Below the pieces are notes generated by a model. The model saw nothing but the letters and a program-made list of their open reading frames with translations, did not search any database and was not told the origin of the DNA. From contig JAGKQI010000090.1 of assembly GCA_018806915.1 (NCBI GenBank), forward strand, positions 2,170,001-2,234,000: a stretch of 64,000 bases of DNA, in the 5' to 3' direction. Shown here piece by piece: positions 9,704-20,764 of the stretch (the first letter of the stretch is position 1; each line of letters begins with the position of its first letter). Source of the DNA: Phytophthora colocasiae (lineage: Eukaryota > Oomycota > Peronosporomycetes > Peronosporales > Peronosporaceae). The translations under genes were made by a program, and so were the position numbers.

Positions 9704-12476
9704 TATGGTGAGGTTAACTAGTGAAGAAGAGAGAGGAGTTGTTGGGAGCCGTCAAAAGACGAAGTAAGCATTGTAGCAGTTAGCGTGGAGGTGTGCCACC
9801 AACCTAATGGTTGGCTGCTGGAAACTAAGCTAGTGCTAAGTATCGCTATAGTGAACTCTATAGGTATCACCATAGGCAGGTTTTGTGAACCGTATCTATG
9901 CAAAGGGCTAGTCTCAACAGCCTCCCTGCATCTTTGCATCGATCGACTTGATATTGGTTATCACAGTTTAGCAGATATTCCAGGTTTTCTCTGCAGGCGA
10001 CATTTCAGTTCATAACCTGCAGCCTTCCTGGAAGTGGCTCGGCAGCTGATCCGTCGTTGGTCCTTGCGCTCAGGGCGCGAGAGAAACTAGGACATCGAGC
10101 CTGCCATGGTGAGGCTGTGGGAAACCGGGATATCTCGGCGCTAGGCGCCGCGTCGGGCAAGAGTATGCCACGCAAGCGGCGGAATAGATCGGCCGCCAGG
10201 ATCGCAAGTCGCCAGAGTATCCAGCGCGTCGGACACGTGCCAGCGAAGGGTGCACAGAGCCTTTCGGTGGCTGGGGGACGGTGTATCGACGCAGCGGACG
10301 GCGCAGATCGCGCGGCAGGAGAGAAGACGGCCACGGAGCCAGTTGATCGGGCTTCCGCGTTGGCTTCGCCACGTGATGTCACAGAAGCGGGGGAATGTAG
10401 TGACGGAACGAGTACTATGGTCGACACAACTGGCCGAATTAGTACCGTAATTGACGGAACCAGTACCGTAGCTGACGGATATTTTATCATCGTCGAGAGA
10501 AAATGTAGTTCCCAGTTTCTGTGGAGTGGACCTTCCCAGCAAATTTGTCTATTGTGCCTGCATGGATATAAATTCATATGCCAATTGTAATTCGGTACTT
10601 GACCAGAGAAAACCTCAACGAGGAGAAAACCTTTTACGAACAAACTTAAAAACCCAGTGGGAAAAATAAAAGAACGCATTTAATTTGGCATGCTTCATGC
10701 ATTAGTGTTATACTCGTACACTTAAACGGTAAGACAGTTGTGACTCGGAGATGGAAACTTCAACAGCCTCCCGCATCGAGGAGCGCGACGTCCGGCGCAT
10801 TGAGGTGCCTATAAAATTCACTGCCGTGACGGGAATATTCGTCGTCACTATAGTACAGATCTTCATGGATAGTTCATCATGATTTAGGCGATTCAATAGA
10901 CCTTCGAAAAGAGAAAATCTGTTAACCAGGCCAGTAGCAGCGATCAATATATTGTCTTCGCAGGACTGTACTCTGCGGATTCATTGTGGCTAATCAGGAA
11001 AACCATAATGGAGAAAACCTGTTCACCGATCAATTCCTCGCAGTCAATTATGCGGCTTTAGATATTAGATGCAGTTGCTTCATTGCATGGTTGGCTATTC
11101 AGAAAAAAACCATATTATAAAGGAAAAATCCTATTCACCAATTTGTGAATCTTCTCAAAATTAGAGTCTCCGTAAGAGCACTGTTCTTCGTCATGAGTGT
11201 TAAAGAGGTTAAAGCTTCTCTATTTGTGAGGACATTCTTCTTCTCACTGACACAGCATCAGACATCTCGTATAGAGGGTACTGTGTTGCCTGTAACTTAA
11301 AGTCACTTCATATCTCTATTGATGTACTTCATGTAGTTAGCTTTAATGGGATTTCTTCCATATTGCCGCGTAACAGCGGGCTTAACAGCAATTACTGAGG
11401 CAGATAAATATCATTGCTACTAGTAATGCTGAAGCTTTAGATGTAGTACTAGAAGATGCACATGTTCATTGCCATTAACGGCAGATAAGTGCTTGCATTT
11501 ATGCTCATGGGATAAATTAAGTGAAATGAAAGAAAGAAGCGATAAAGTCATGCTATATATCTCAATGCTGGGATATTCATCGTAGAACACAGAGGCGATG
11601 TATTCGTGCATGTTGTTCATGGTAGGAGACATACGAGGTTCATTTTCAAGACAGAGGCATAGAGTTTGCTTGTCAATCTGGCCAATATGCGTTTAATCGT
11701 GCATTTCAATGACAATGTGTAAACATTACATGTCCAAACTGTTATTGTTGTGCATTAGCGAAATTCGTGCTTGCATCACTATTTTATGGCGTTTGTATTT
11801 TACGTGCCATGCATTTCGATAAGCGATCATATTCGTGCTTGTAAGAGTGCTAAACAGAGGCGTAGTTCGTGCATGTTGCTTGTAAAGACATATGCGTAAA
11901 TCGTGCATGTCAATAGGCCAGTTTACATAACGAAACTTGTTCAAGGAAAACTCGCTTAGGAGAAAAACCTAAGTTACGTTCTTCATGTTTGTTCATGGTT
12001 CCCAGTTTCTGGTAGTGTAGTGTAGACTCAACTTGCATACCCTACGGGGCAGTCTTACAGTGTGTTGTACATGTACACATGCGAGCATCCAGGGCTTTGC
12101 TTCCTGAGATCAACTACATGGTCTCGCAGGTACCGACAATATGTCATGGTATTTAGTAGAGCTCCGAGCACGGGGTAGCATCCGGCTTTGTAAGGGAGTA
12201 GCTAGGGATTTCATCTAGCGTTGCCATTGTCACAGGACGGCATTCAGCCAGGGTAGCTTTGGCTTAGGCAACTTGTTCTGATTGTCCGCGCAGGCATCAT
12301 GGCCTCTAGATGCGTTCAACGTGCAGTTCAGACATCCATGCAACTTTGGACTCGTTACCTATGACTGGTCGTCAGGGTCAGACGATGGTTTGAGCTCATC
12401 ATCGCTTGCTTCTGTAGTCTACGGCATCGGAGTCGAGGTCGTCATTCTCTGCCGGCTTGCGCTTCGGCGTAGTTTT

Positions 12477-12665
12477 CTAGTCTGGATGGTTGGTCTCGTT
12501 TTCATCAGACTCGTCCTCGGAAATGCCATCGTAGTCGGGTTTCTTGACAAAGCCGAGTAGGTGTTTTCCGTCGAGGGCTGCGCACACGCAGGTCATCCAC
12601 ACTTCAAAGTTCTCAGCGTCAATGAGGCGTGGAAACTCGTCGCTTGAGGCTTAGCTTGGGCTCAT
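12477..12665 (-). pseudogene. Copia Gag N-terminal remnant (second internal unit)
   Basis: This copy belongs to the second internal domain of the tandem Copia element. It differs from the first at only a few positions: TCATCCAC for TCTTCCAC near 12594, and one extra T near 12413 in the adjoining acidic region. It is a fragment with no downstream catalytic domain. Confidence 0.55.
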
Positions 12666-12885
12666 AACCTATGGTGAGGTTAACTAGTGAAGAAGAGAGA
12701 GGAGTTGTTGGGAGCCGTCAAAAGACGAAGTAAGCATTGTAGCAGTTAGCGTGGAGGTGTGCCACCAACCTAATGGTTGGCTGCTGGAAACTAAGCTAGT
12801 GCTAAGTATCGCTATAGTGAACTCTATAGGTATCACCATAGGCAGGTTTTGTGAACCGTATCTATGCAAAGGGCTAGTCTCAACA

Positions 12886-12928
12886 GAAACAGTACACGCA
12901 TCAATGACATTGATGCGTGTACTGTTTC
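12886..12928. repeat. Perfect hairpin (21-bp arms, 1-nt loop) at the Copia target
   Basis: The arm GAAACAGTACACGCATCAAT(G) is followed by one A and its exact inverted copy ending in GTGTACTGTTTC. The first five bases are the Copia target duplication. Before insertion this hairpin began two bases after the end of the hairpin at 6695-6731. Confidence 0.85.
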
Positions 12929-13314
12929 CCGAGAGAGTTGCGATCAGGATTGTTAGCTGTGCGGCACAGCCTGTGCCATAAGGAAATTCTACATGTACAG
13001 TAATTGCCTATTTGGCATGATTTACTACCACTTTCTTGGGCCAGAAGCATTATGATTAAGCTCCACAAGCTAGTGTGCAAACTGATTAACTCGTTTCGCA
13101 GGCAAGCAACAGAGACGCCTGATATTACAGCTACAGTACTGTACATGACATGTACTACATGTACGTTGTACAGTATACGGAGGAAATGATGATAAATCGA
13201 GTAAGATCACTTGACAGACTGCAAGTCGTTAGGCTAATTGCGCAGCCATGTTGAAGATCCATCTGGATTCCAATCATAGGATTGGACAAGGTCCGGAGTC
13301 CGGATGCGTACATA
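12929..13314. other. Non-coding stretch between Copia and Tc1 elements
   Basis: No gene is supported. Around 13120-13178 there is a cluster of GTACATGTA/TGTACAGTA words that could fold, and near 13270 a short ATCC/GGAT palindrome. The stretch is present unchanged in unit B (42809-43234). Confidence 0.5.
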
Positions 13315-14852
13315 CAGTGCTGCTACTGTATTAACTATAGGCGCACTCATTTTTTTCTGCTGCTGTTCGACAGAAACTGTTTTGTAAAGCGCCACATCCC
13401 GCAGAACATGCTCAACTGCTGCTACCCACTCGTGCTTATTCTACTTTCGCGATCTCCAATTGTTGCAGGCAAACGATGGAAATTGACAGATTTGAGGGTG
13501 TTCCAATCTATAGGCGCACTAGCGATTAGGCAAAATTTTGCAGAATTCATTGTTTTTAATTGGCTGAAAATTGTACGGTTAGTTTCCCTGTGCAAGATGT
13601 TTTGCTGGCGCCACATTTCGAGGCTTCGGAGATTCTCCAAAATGCCAAGGGGGCCAAGATTGACCGAGGAGGAGAAAGGTCGCACCACCGAGACGGCAGA
13701 AGTAACAGGTGGATCGCACGTGAGCTCAAGCGCAGTGAGCATGCTGTACGAAACGTTTTGACGTTTCGTTCTGCTAAAAACCTATCAAAAAAGGTCGGAA
13801 GGAAGGCTAAATGTACAAAACGCATGGCTCGTCGAGTGTTTCGACTGGCCACCGTGAAAAAATTATCCTCCAAACGGGTGTCGGTGGAGCTCGAAGGCGT
13901 TCTACAACCCAGTACAATTCGTAAGCTGCTCAACTCGTCTAAACTGGCCAAGTGGATCAAGCGCAAACCGTCGCCGGCCATCAAGCCGCACCATAAGATT
14001 GCCCGAGCAGCTTTTGCTGCAAAATTTTTAAGTAAAACCAGGATTTGGCGTCGTATTGTTTTTAGTGACGAAAAGAAATTTATCTTGATTTGTCCTGACG
14101 GCTACCAGTACTACTGGCACGACGTCAGGAACAATCATGAACTTTTCTCGAAGCGAGCGAGTGGGGGAGGAAGTGTGATGGTGTGGGCGGGCATGAACTA
14201 TTTTGGAAAAACTGAGATCGCTTTTCTGGAGGGGAGACAAAACTCTGAATGCTACACTAAAACGCTGGACAACTATCTTACACCTTTTCTCGATAACCTT
14301 CGTGAAAATCATGGCATGTCGAGACCAATTTTTCAGCAAGACAACGCATCTATTCACGAATCACGATTTACTAAGGCTCACATTGAGGCGCTGGGGATCC
14401 GTAAGCTGAAGTGGCCTTCTAAAAGCCCAGATTTGAACCCAATAGAAAATGTTTGGGGGCAGTTGGCGTGGTCTGTGTATGAAGGCGGGCGGCAGTTCGA
14501 TACTAAAGAGGAATTAAAGGCTCAGATCACTCGTAGCTGGGACAGCATCAAGCTAAAACTACTTACGGCACCTCGTGGACGGTATGCCGACTCGAATGGC
14601 TCACGTTGTTCTCAAAAATGGCGGTCCGATCGACAAATAGTTTAGAGATTAGCATGTGCGCCTATAGTTTAGAACACATAATAAATCTCCATTTTGCTTT
14701 TTTTTTCATTGGTTGCCCTTTCCAAGAAATCTACCACAGATACGTCGTTTGCATCAGTCGGGCGTGCTATCTTGGGTGCGGCACTTTTCAAAAGCTTTCA
14801 GTGGAGCAGCAGCTAAAAATTTTGAGTGCGCCTATAGTTAATAGCAGCACTG
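13315..14852 (+). mobile_element. Tc1-like transposon with IR/DR ends, copy A
   Basis: The TA target bases are at 13313-13314 and 14853-14854. Both ends begin CAGTGCTGCTA, the usual Tc1/mariner terminal CAGTG. Each end has two copies of CTATAGGCGCACT: outer at 13335-13347 and inner at 13508-13520 on the left; inner at 14655-14667 (one mismatch) and outer at 14825-14837 on the right. The roughly 170-bp spacing is the IR/DR organisation known from Sleeping Beauty-type elements. The length of 1538 bp is typical of Tc1. Confidence 0.88.
13560..14645 (+). pseudogene. Tc1-family transposase, copy A, frameshifted at both ends
   Basis: The product has an N-terminal HTH region (GRSNRWIARELKRSEHAVRN) and a DD34E catalytic domain: Asp in FSDEKKF, Asp in FQQDNASIH and Glu in SPDLNPIENVW. 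A start MPRGPRLTEEEKGR in another frame near 13641 suggests the true N-terminus and an early frameshift near 13690. The C-terminus also shifts near 14553, where unit B reads SIKQNYLRHLVDGMPTRMAH. The core between these points is open, so this is a nearly complete but probably inactive transposase. Confidence 0.88.
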
Positions 14853-14874
14853 TATACAGTGTTAGCTTTTACCC

Positions 14875-14891
14875 CTCACTTCTCGATTTTG
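14875..14891 (+). promoter_or_regulatory. Inr/FPR-like core promoter of the RxLR gene
   Basis: CTCACTTCTCGATTTTG resembles the oomycete Inr/FPR (TCAYTYYNC-WTTT). It lies about 37 bases before the ATG at 14928 and only 23 bases past the end of the Tc1 element. The same sequence is in unit B. Confidence 0.5.
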
Positions 14892-14927
14892 CCCGACGAA
14901 CACAAGCCCAACATTATCACACCCGCT

Positions 14928-15221
14928 ATGCGTGCGACCTCCATCATCTTGTTGGCTGCTGTCACGGTTCTTGCAAGTGTCACTGGCGTCTCTGCAGCCA
15001 CCACTGGCGCAGACTTGGCTAAAGTAGCTCCGAACGAGGCAACACCTTCAATTGAAAGCGCCCACGCGACAAGATTCCTAAGAAAACGCAAGGCTCGCCA
15101 TAACACGGACACGGAGAGTGAGGAGCGCAATGGTTTTGCCGTGCTGCAAGGACTGAAAAAAACATTTGAAAAAGGTCGCCGATTTGCCTTTCGACAAGGC
15201 TTGGCATTACAGGTACCTTAG
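14928..15221 (+). pseudogene. RxLR-dEER secreted effector, copy A (frameshifted C-terminus)
   Basis: The product has a signal peptide (MRATSIILLAAVTVLASV, cleavage near residue 23), an RFLR motif at residues 49-52 and an EER at 65-67. This is the layout of oomycete host-translocated effectors that act inside plant cells. One extra A near 15170 (five A against four in unit B) shifts the frame after the EER region, giving a 97-residue product with an altered tail. No WY-domain core is evident. The start is set by the signal peptide. The host target is unknown. Confidence 0.85.
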
Positions 15222-15307
15222 TGTGATATCAACCATTAATCAATTCAGTGTTTTCTACTGTGCTGGTGGTATTTCCTTTACTAATTTAATTAGCCCTTAA
15301 AAATGTA

Positions 15308-15490
15308 CTACAATAATCGGTGGATTTTCGAAGGTGGGTATCGTTGGTGACGCTCGTGCAGCGGATGTCGACACTATGCTAAGTGAAGGTGCCATTGAGG
15401 GGCTTGTAGAGGACCTACGCAACTTAGGCGTCTTAAGCAAACCAGTTCACCCAGATCAGGATATCGATAGCGATAGCGAAGACAATTAAT
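15308..15490 (+). pseudogene. C-terminal piece of the CENP-B/psq-type fragment (left arm, unit A)
   Basis: This is the inverted copy of 1764-1948, encoding the end of that fragment (GFSKVGIVGDARAADVDTML, then the acidic tail). It begins abruptly 9 bases after the position equivalent to the RxLR stop codon in unit B, marking the outer edge of the left palindrome arm. Confidence 0.8.
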
Positions 15491-15650
15491 CTCCGCTAAT
15501 TGTACATACCGCGTCATCTAAATCGTAGTTGTTTACCCTTAACATGTTACACACTTCCTTCTCCGAAATCCCCAAGTGACGCTAAGACAGAGGTACATTT
15601 TCAACAAGCTGCTCACTAAACTAGCAGTGCGGTAGAATCATCAGACAAGA

Positions 15651-16582
15651 CTAGTAGCGCAAATGACGGTACGGCTTCGACGGGTATTGGCCTGACGTTT
15701 GCTGCGTCTTCGTCGTAGCTGGAGTCTTCCCAGAGTAGCCGGCTGCTGTTCCAGAAGTACTCTTCACACCCCCGTTCACCCTCAGACCAACTTCGGCACC
15801 CGCCTTGACACCTGCGCCGACACCGACATTAGTCCCCGCCTTGATACCAGCACCAACGTCAGTATTACCATTGACGCCAGCACCAGCCTTCACTCCGACT
15901 CCAAGGTTAGCGTCAGCAGCGACTCCAGCGCCGGTCTTGACTCCAGCTTCAAGACTTGCATCGGCACCAAGGTTGGCCCCAGCATTCAAACCGACGCCAA
16001 CTCCAGCCTTCACACCAGCACCAAGGTTCGCTCCTGCGTCCAATCCAGCATCAGCCTTCACGCCAACCCCCAGATTTGCACCGCCGTTCACACCGACGCC
16101 AGCTCCAACCCCAAGATTAGCACCAACACCAGCACCTGCATTCAGACCGACACCCGCTCTAGTGCCGTATCCTCCGACGTTTACACCTGCACCTGCACCG
16201 ACCTTGCCACCAGCACCGACGCCTACGCCACCTCCAACGTTGGCATCCACACCCACACCAGCTCCAAGGCCTCCGTACCCGCCGACTCCAGCACCAGCTT
16301 TCACACCTCCACCGAGATTAGCACCCGCCTTCACCCCCCTGCGCCAAGACCTGCTGCGACGTCTGCACCAATATTCGCGCCGAGATTCAGGAGCGCGTTG
16401 AGCCCCGCGCCGAGCCCACCGTGAACACCCGTGCCAACACTCACAGTCTTGCCTCCGTTGGCGCTGTAGCTGTCTGTGGACTTGCCGTACGTCTCGACCA
16501 CTTCCACAGAGGCGTCCACCATCCCGTTCGAGAAGGCCACGGCGGCCACACACAGAGCGACGATCGTCTTGCTGAACACCAT
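15651..16582 (-). pseudogene. Secreted glycine-rich repeat protein (Gly), left-arm copy of unit A
   Basis: Same protein family as 572-1602, on the minus strand, with the ATG at 16582 and the core promoter at 16658-16670. It has fewer repeats than the copy at 57475: the GLKAGAGLNAGASLNAGAG block is absent. Two extra bases near 16336 (CACCCCCCTGCG versus CACCCCCGCG) break the frame after about 80 codons, and the remainder is open to the conserved tail. It is divergent from the CC gene starting at 17037, with 454 bp between the start codons. Confidence 0.82.
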
Positions 16583-17036
16583 CTTGATAGTTGGACTTGG
16601 AGTCGAGGCTTGGTTGTTGGAGCTTGTGTAGCTGGTAACCGAGTGACCGGTAGATCCAAAATTGGATAATGGACTTTCAACCTGGAGGCACTGCAGTGCT
16701 AGGGAACTATGTCGCGCAGGGCACACTTCTCACAAGCACTTCACTTCTCTACCGAGGAAGCAGGACTCGCATCTGGTCGCCACCTCATGACAATAACAAC
16801 TGGAGGCAGATACGGCGTCTGAAGTTCTGAACCACGAGGCCGTCGACTATTTCGCGCCCCCTTCAAGCGACATGTGAACGACTCCGATAGTACTTCGAAG
16901 TAGCAATAGTAGTTTGCGTTGAAGCAAGCTTCAAGAATCTTGAATCAAAACCGCCAAATGCCTCGAATAGTTGGAAATCGAAACGGATCTCGAACACTTT
17001 GTGTTGGCACCTTTGTAGTTGTAGACCTCAACGGTC

Positions 17037-19685
17037 ATGTTCCTTGAGCTGTCCTTCGGCTCGCAGGCTGATGATGACAAAGAGGTCACTACATCTAAAG
17101 ATGCGCATCAATGGAGATACGAAGACAAGGAGGAAATGTCTCTCGATGAGCTCATCTCCGACTTCCAGCAGAGTGCCACGAGTCATCGCAAGTTAAAGCA
17201 GAGCGTGTCGAAGCAGACCTTGTCGAGCTTCAATTCTTCACCAGTGCGAGCGGCATCACCTCCAAAGTTGTCGAAAGAAGGAGCGCGACAAGAAAGACAG
17301 AATCTTTCCTGCTCGTGCTCATGCCGTAAAGCGAACGCATAAGACGAAACCAGTCAAACTCGCTGCGAAGAAAGAGAGAATGGATGATCTCAGTGACGAC
17401 GACGTAGCTGTATCACCCATGCCTCGCCTCGACCAAGTGCTTCGAAACAAACCATCATTTATCCCCAAACGCCGAGCCATCGTTGGATCCTCCACCCAGT
17501 CAAGACGAACTCCAACTCAACAGAGAAAACCCAAAGCCAGATCGCCGGTGTTGTCTTCTCCTTCTCTGACTCCACAGTCGCTATCCCCACCAACGTCTTC
17601 ATCCTCTCTACTCGACATTGGGGATAACAAGGCTGAAACTCCAGACGAGGACTCCATCGACGCTTGATAGGGAAGGATATTCCGAGACCTCAATCGATTA
17701 ATCTCCACTGGGAGTCGTGAGCTTCGACAATCCAGAGGAAGAGCACGATCCCCAACAACCGATGAGATGTCGACGGTGATCCGACAAAGTACTCGCTTCC
17801 GACGAAACAAAGGCAACGACCACCACTCTTCACTTCGACTTCAACTTCGACGTAAATCCAGGTCTGAGTCACCCCCACCTCCTCCACCACCAGAAGACCC
17901 GGAAGAGGAAGAAGATTCGTTTGCAGAGGAGATACGGAAGCTGAGAACGAGCCGCAGGTTAAGCTCAGTTCTGTCAACTAAAAGTCCAGGGAAAGAGGCT
18001 CCGAACGAGGAAATGAGTCCGAATAGCTCCGAGGTATGCGCCATTGCAGCTTTGAAAGTTCGCAATGCGTCGAACGCTATCAGCGAGTTGTTACGCGAAG
18101 CTCTGAAGCCGTTTGGAGAAAAACAACGAGAGGAAGAGGAAAAGACGACGATTGAAGATGAGGAATCAGGAGCGATCCGGAACGCCGCGACGGCAGAGCT
18201 ACCGTCAGCGACTCGGACGATCGTTTCTCAGTTAGACTTGGCGTTTGCAGAAATGACAGAGCAACGGAAAACTGACTTAAAGGCTGAAGCAGATGCTGTC
18301 GCTGCTGTTAAAGATGCTGAGAAGAAAGAACGAGAAGCTGCTGATGAGAAGAAGAAGGCTGAAGAGAAGGCGGCCAAGGAGAGAGAGATGGAGATCCTAC
18401 GCAGGCAATGCAGGGTAAACTCTTGGCGTGCTCGACGGACATTGAACATGTTCTTAATCAGCTTGAAGGCTCCGATACAGTAGAACCAAGCGACATGGAA
18501 GCGGAGATCAAGGCCTTACGGAACGCTACCGAAGTTAAAATCCAAGCAATTGAATCGCAGATATCAACGAAAGCTTCTAAGCAGACTCACAGCGATCGAG
18601 GCGATGGTATTTCATGGCAAGCAGTGGACTGGATACAAACCAACGTTGAAATGGCTCCTGGAACTCCTTCCAAACGCACTGAGGAAAGGCTGGAAGTGAC
18701 CGAACGTGAGGAAGCTGTGCCAGAGGAGAATGAAGAACCATTCGAGAGAATTTTACAGCTGCAGGTGCTGGAGAAACTGGACCTGACGATGCTCAAACTC
18801 AAACACGTTCTTGCAATCGACACGAAGGAAGTTGCAGAAGCAAAAGAGAAGGAGAGACAAGAGCGAGAGAAAGAGGCGAAGATTCTAGCACAGCAAATCT
18901 TAGAGGACGAGCGGAAGAAGCTTGAGCGTGAAGATGCGATGAATGCAAGGCGGAGGGTAATGGGACTGACCTCCGTCGATGAAGTAGAGGGTTGGATCGA
19001 AGAAGGACGGCAGCTTTGGGATGAAGTTGGGTACGATAGATCACTGAATCGATTGCTGACCTCGATGGAGAGCTGTACGAGTCAGCAGAACCAGAAAAAT
19101 CGATATGCCAATTCTGATAACTTCGCATCTAAACGAGCGGAAGCACTGCATCAGTTTGACGGCTTACCTGGTGTTGTTTCAACTGCTACCGAAAACAAGC
19201 CAGGTCTGGGTCGGACCGAGGCCAGTCCGGTTCATAGTGTTGCTCAGCTACGGTGGATAGAGACCGCATGTTCCCCAAGCGACAGTGGAAGTGACGAAGA
19301 CAACGCCAGAGGTGGATTCGCCAGTACCATCAACTCACCTTCACTTCGAATTGACAGGCGTCACAGAAAACAAAGAGGTATGAACGACTATTGTCGGGAT
19401 CAACATTCTTCATCGTCTCCACGACAGCCGCAAGAAATATTACCGAATTCACGTGAACTCACGGCGAGAAGATACTGCGACAACGAAACATTTCATGACA
19501 AGGATTTCTTAAAGGACCACCGTCGTGACAGAAGATTAACGAAGCAGAAGACACGGGAACGGGGGAGTAGACACCAGCAAGAAGTGGCCCGAACAATCCA
19601 AGCTTTACAAGTGGAGAGGCGACAGAAAGCTACCTGGATTCGAAGTCGCGTTTGGAGCCCGTCGACTGGACGGTATCCCTTGTAG
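17037..19685 (+). pseudogene. Charged coiled-coil protein (CC), left-arm copy of unit A
   Basis: The gene is not recognised. The product starts MFLELSFGSQADDDKEVTT, with SLDELISDFQQSAT near residue 35. A basic Ser/Pro-rich, probably disordered segment follows (residues 60-200), then a Pro tract beside an acidic patch (PPPPPPPEDPEEEEDSF). A long Glu/Lys/Ala-rich coiled coil comes next, and the C-terminus is basic. Full length would be about 880 residues. This copy has several small indels near 17270, 17640 and 17680, and lacks 5 bases (ATCCC) near 18405, which breaks the frame in the coiled coil. The left-arm copy of unit B lacks the same 5 bases. It converges on NmrA with 166 bp between stops. 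Confidence 0.8.
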
Positions 19686-19850
19686 GCTGTAACCAATAAA
19701 GGTATGACGAAAGCATAGTTCAATTTATAACTCACACGTCGAAGTACGTGAACTCCGTAGTGTGTATTGAATTCAACAACACAAAGTTTCAAGTCAAGTT
19801 GTGTTTTGTATTTACATGTTACGTCCGAAAGTGGACGGTGCTGTCACCAG

Positions 19851-20693
19851 TTACTGGATGAAAGACTCGTACTTGGCCGGGTTCCAGTCCGGGAAGAACT
19901 TGGCCACGCTCTCCTGCGCCTCCTGCTCCGTACCGACAACACCGCGACCTTCCTCGAACAGCGTCGTGAGGAACGCCTGGAAGTCCGTGTTGAACTTCTT
20001 CTTGTTCTCCTCGAAGTCGACGTGACGCACCTCGATCTTCTTGTTCAGTTTCTTCTCCACGAGGTCGCGGATCTGCAGCGGAGACAAACGTTCAGCTTCG
20101 AACGGGATCCTGGCACCTTCCAGTGCGCTCTTGGCGCCGTAGACAGCACGTGAGCCACGAAACGACCGACGTCCGTGCGTGCCGCCAGGATACTGAAAGC
20201 AGTCTCACCCTTGCCCACCACGTTCATATAACCTTCGTCGTAGTGGTAGTCTGAAGTAAGGCAGGAACTCGGCGAACAGACCCGTGTAGAAGATGGTGAA
20301 GGGGATCTGGTGCTGCGTAAGTAGGTCCTGCACCTCCTTCTTAGTCACGTTCGGACCTTCCGTCACTTTGACACCGTACTCGGCCGGTACGAACAGCTGG
20401 ATACCGGCAGCCTTGGCAGCGGGAACGATAGCCTTCTGCACGGGCATGTTGTAGGGCGACACGGTGCTGACAGCCACTTCACTGCCGCTCAGAGCCTTCT
20501 TGACGGCGTCCTCGTCCTCGTACGAGACCTGGTAGAGCGTAGCACCGCGCGCCTTGAAGGCCTGCAGCTCCGGTTTGGACTCGTCACGCGTGAGGATGGC
20601 GACCGACACGTCGCTCTTCTTGAGCAGCTCGTCCACGACGGTGCCGCCGACGCCGCCAGCTCCGATGATGGCGAACTTGGTGTAGACAGACAT
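19851..20693 (-). pseudogene. NmrA/isoflavone-reductase-like oxidoreductase, left-arm copy of unit A
   Basis: Homologous to the intact gene at 22321-23163. The N-terminal 146 or so residues, including the GAGGVGG dinucleotide-binding loop, are open. A two-base loss near 20252 (TAGTCTGAAG for TAGTCTAGGAAG) and further small changes near 20130-20195 shift the frame twice. The last 78 codons are open again to the conserved end. It is head-to-head with the right-arm copy across the palindrome spacer. Confidence 0.85.
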
Positions 20694-20764
20694 GGCTGGG
20701 ATGTGTGGTGGTGGTGGGGTGGTAGAGTGGACTTGTGTCGTAGTGAGACTTTTGAATTATGAGC

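Larger units (their letters stand above)
6738..12885 (-). mobile_element. Defective Copia LTR retrotransposon as LTR-internal-LTR-internal-LTR
   Basis: Three near-identical ~216-bp LTRs lie at 6738-6953, 9704-9919 and 12670-12885. They separate two almost identical 2750-bp internal regions (period 2966). On the minus strand each LTR reads TGTTGAGACTAG...CACCATA. The 5-bp target duplication GAAAC is at 6733-6737 and 12886-12890. The primer site reads GGTTATGAGCCCA next to the LTR, and a purine stretch (GCAGGGAGGC) precedes the opposite LTR. There is no pol domain: only a gag N-terminus remains, with long non-coding sequence rich in CGTGCATG and GAGAAAACC words. It is therefore a non-autonomous, LARD-like Copia derivative. 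Confidence 0.85.

Noticed and set aside
13120..13180. GTACATGTAC-rich stretch as a tRNA or structured RNA
   Set aside because: No cloverleaf, no A/B-box pair and only imperfect arms. Such GTAC/CATG words are frequent through the whole region.
17037..19685. CC gene as a retroelement gag or a known cytoskeletal protein
   Set aside because: No zinc knuckle, protease or LTR context of its own. The Glu/Lys-rich coiled coil alone is not enough to name a family.
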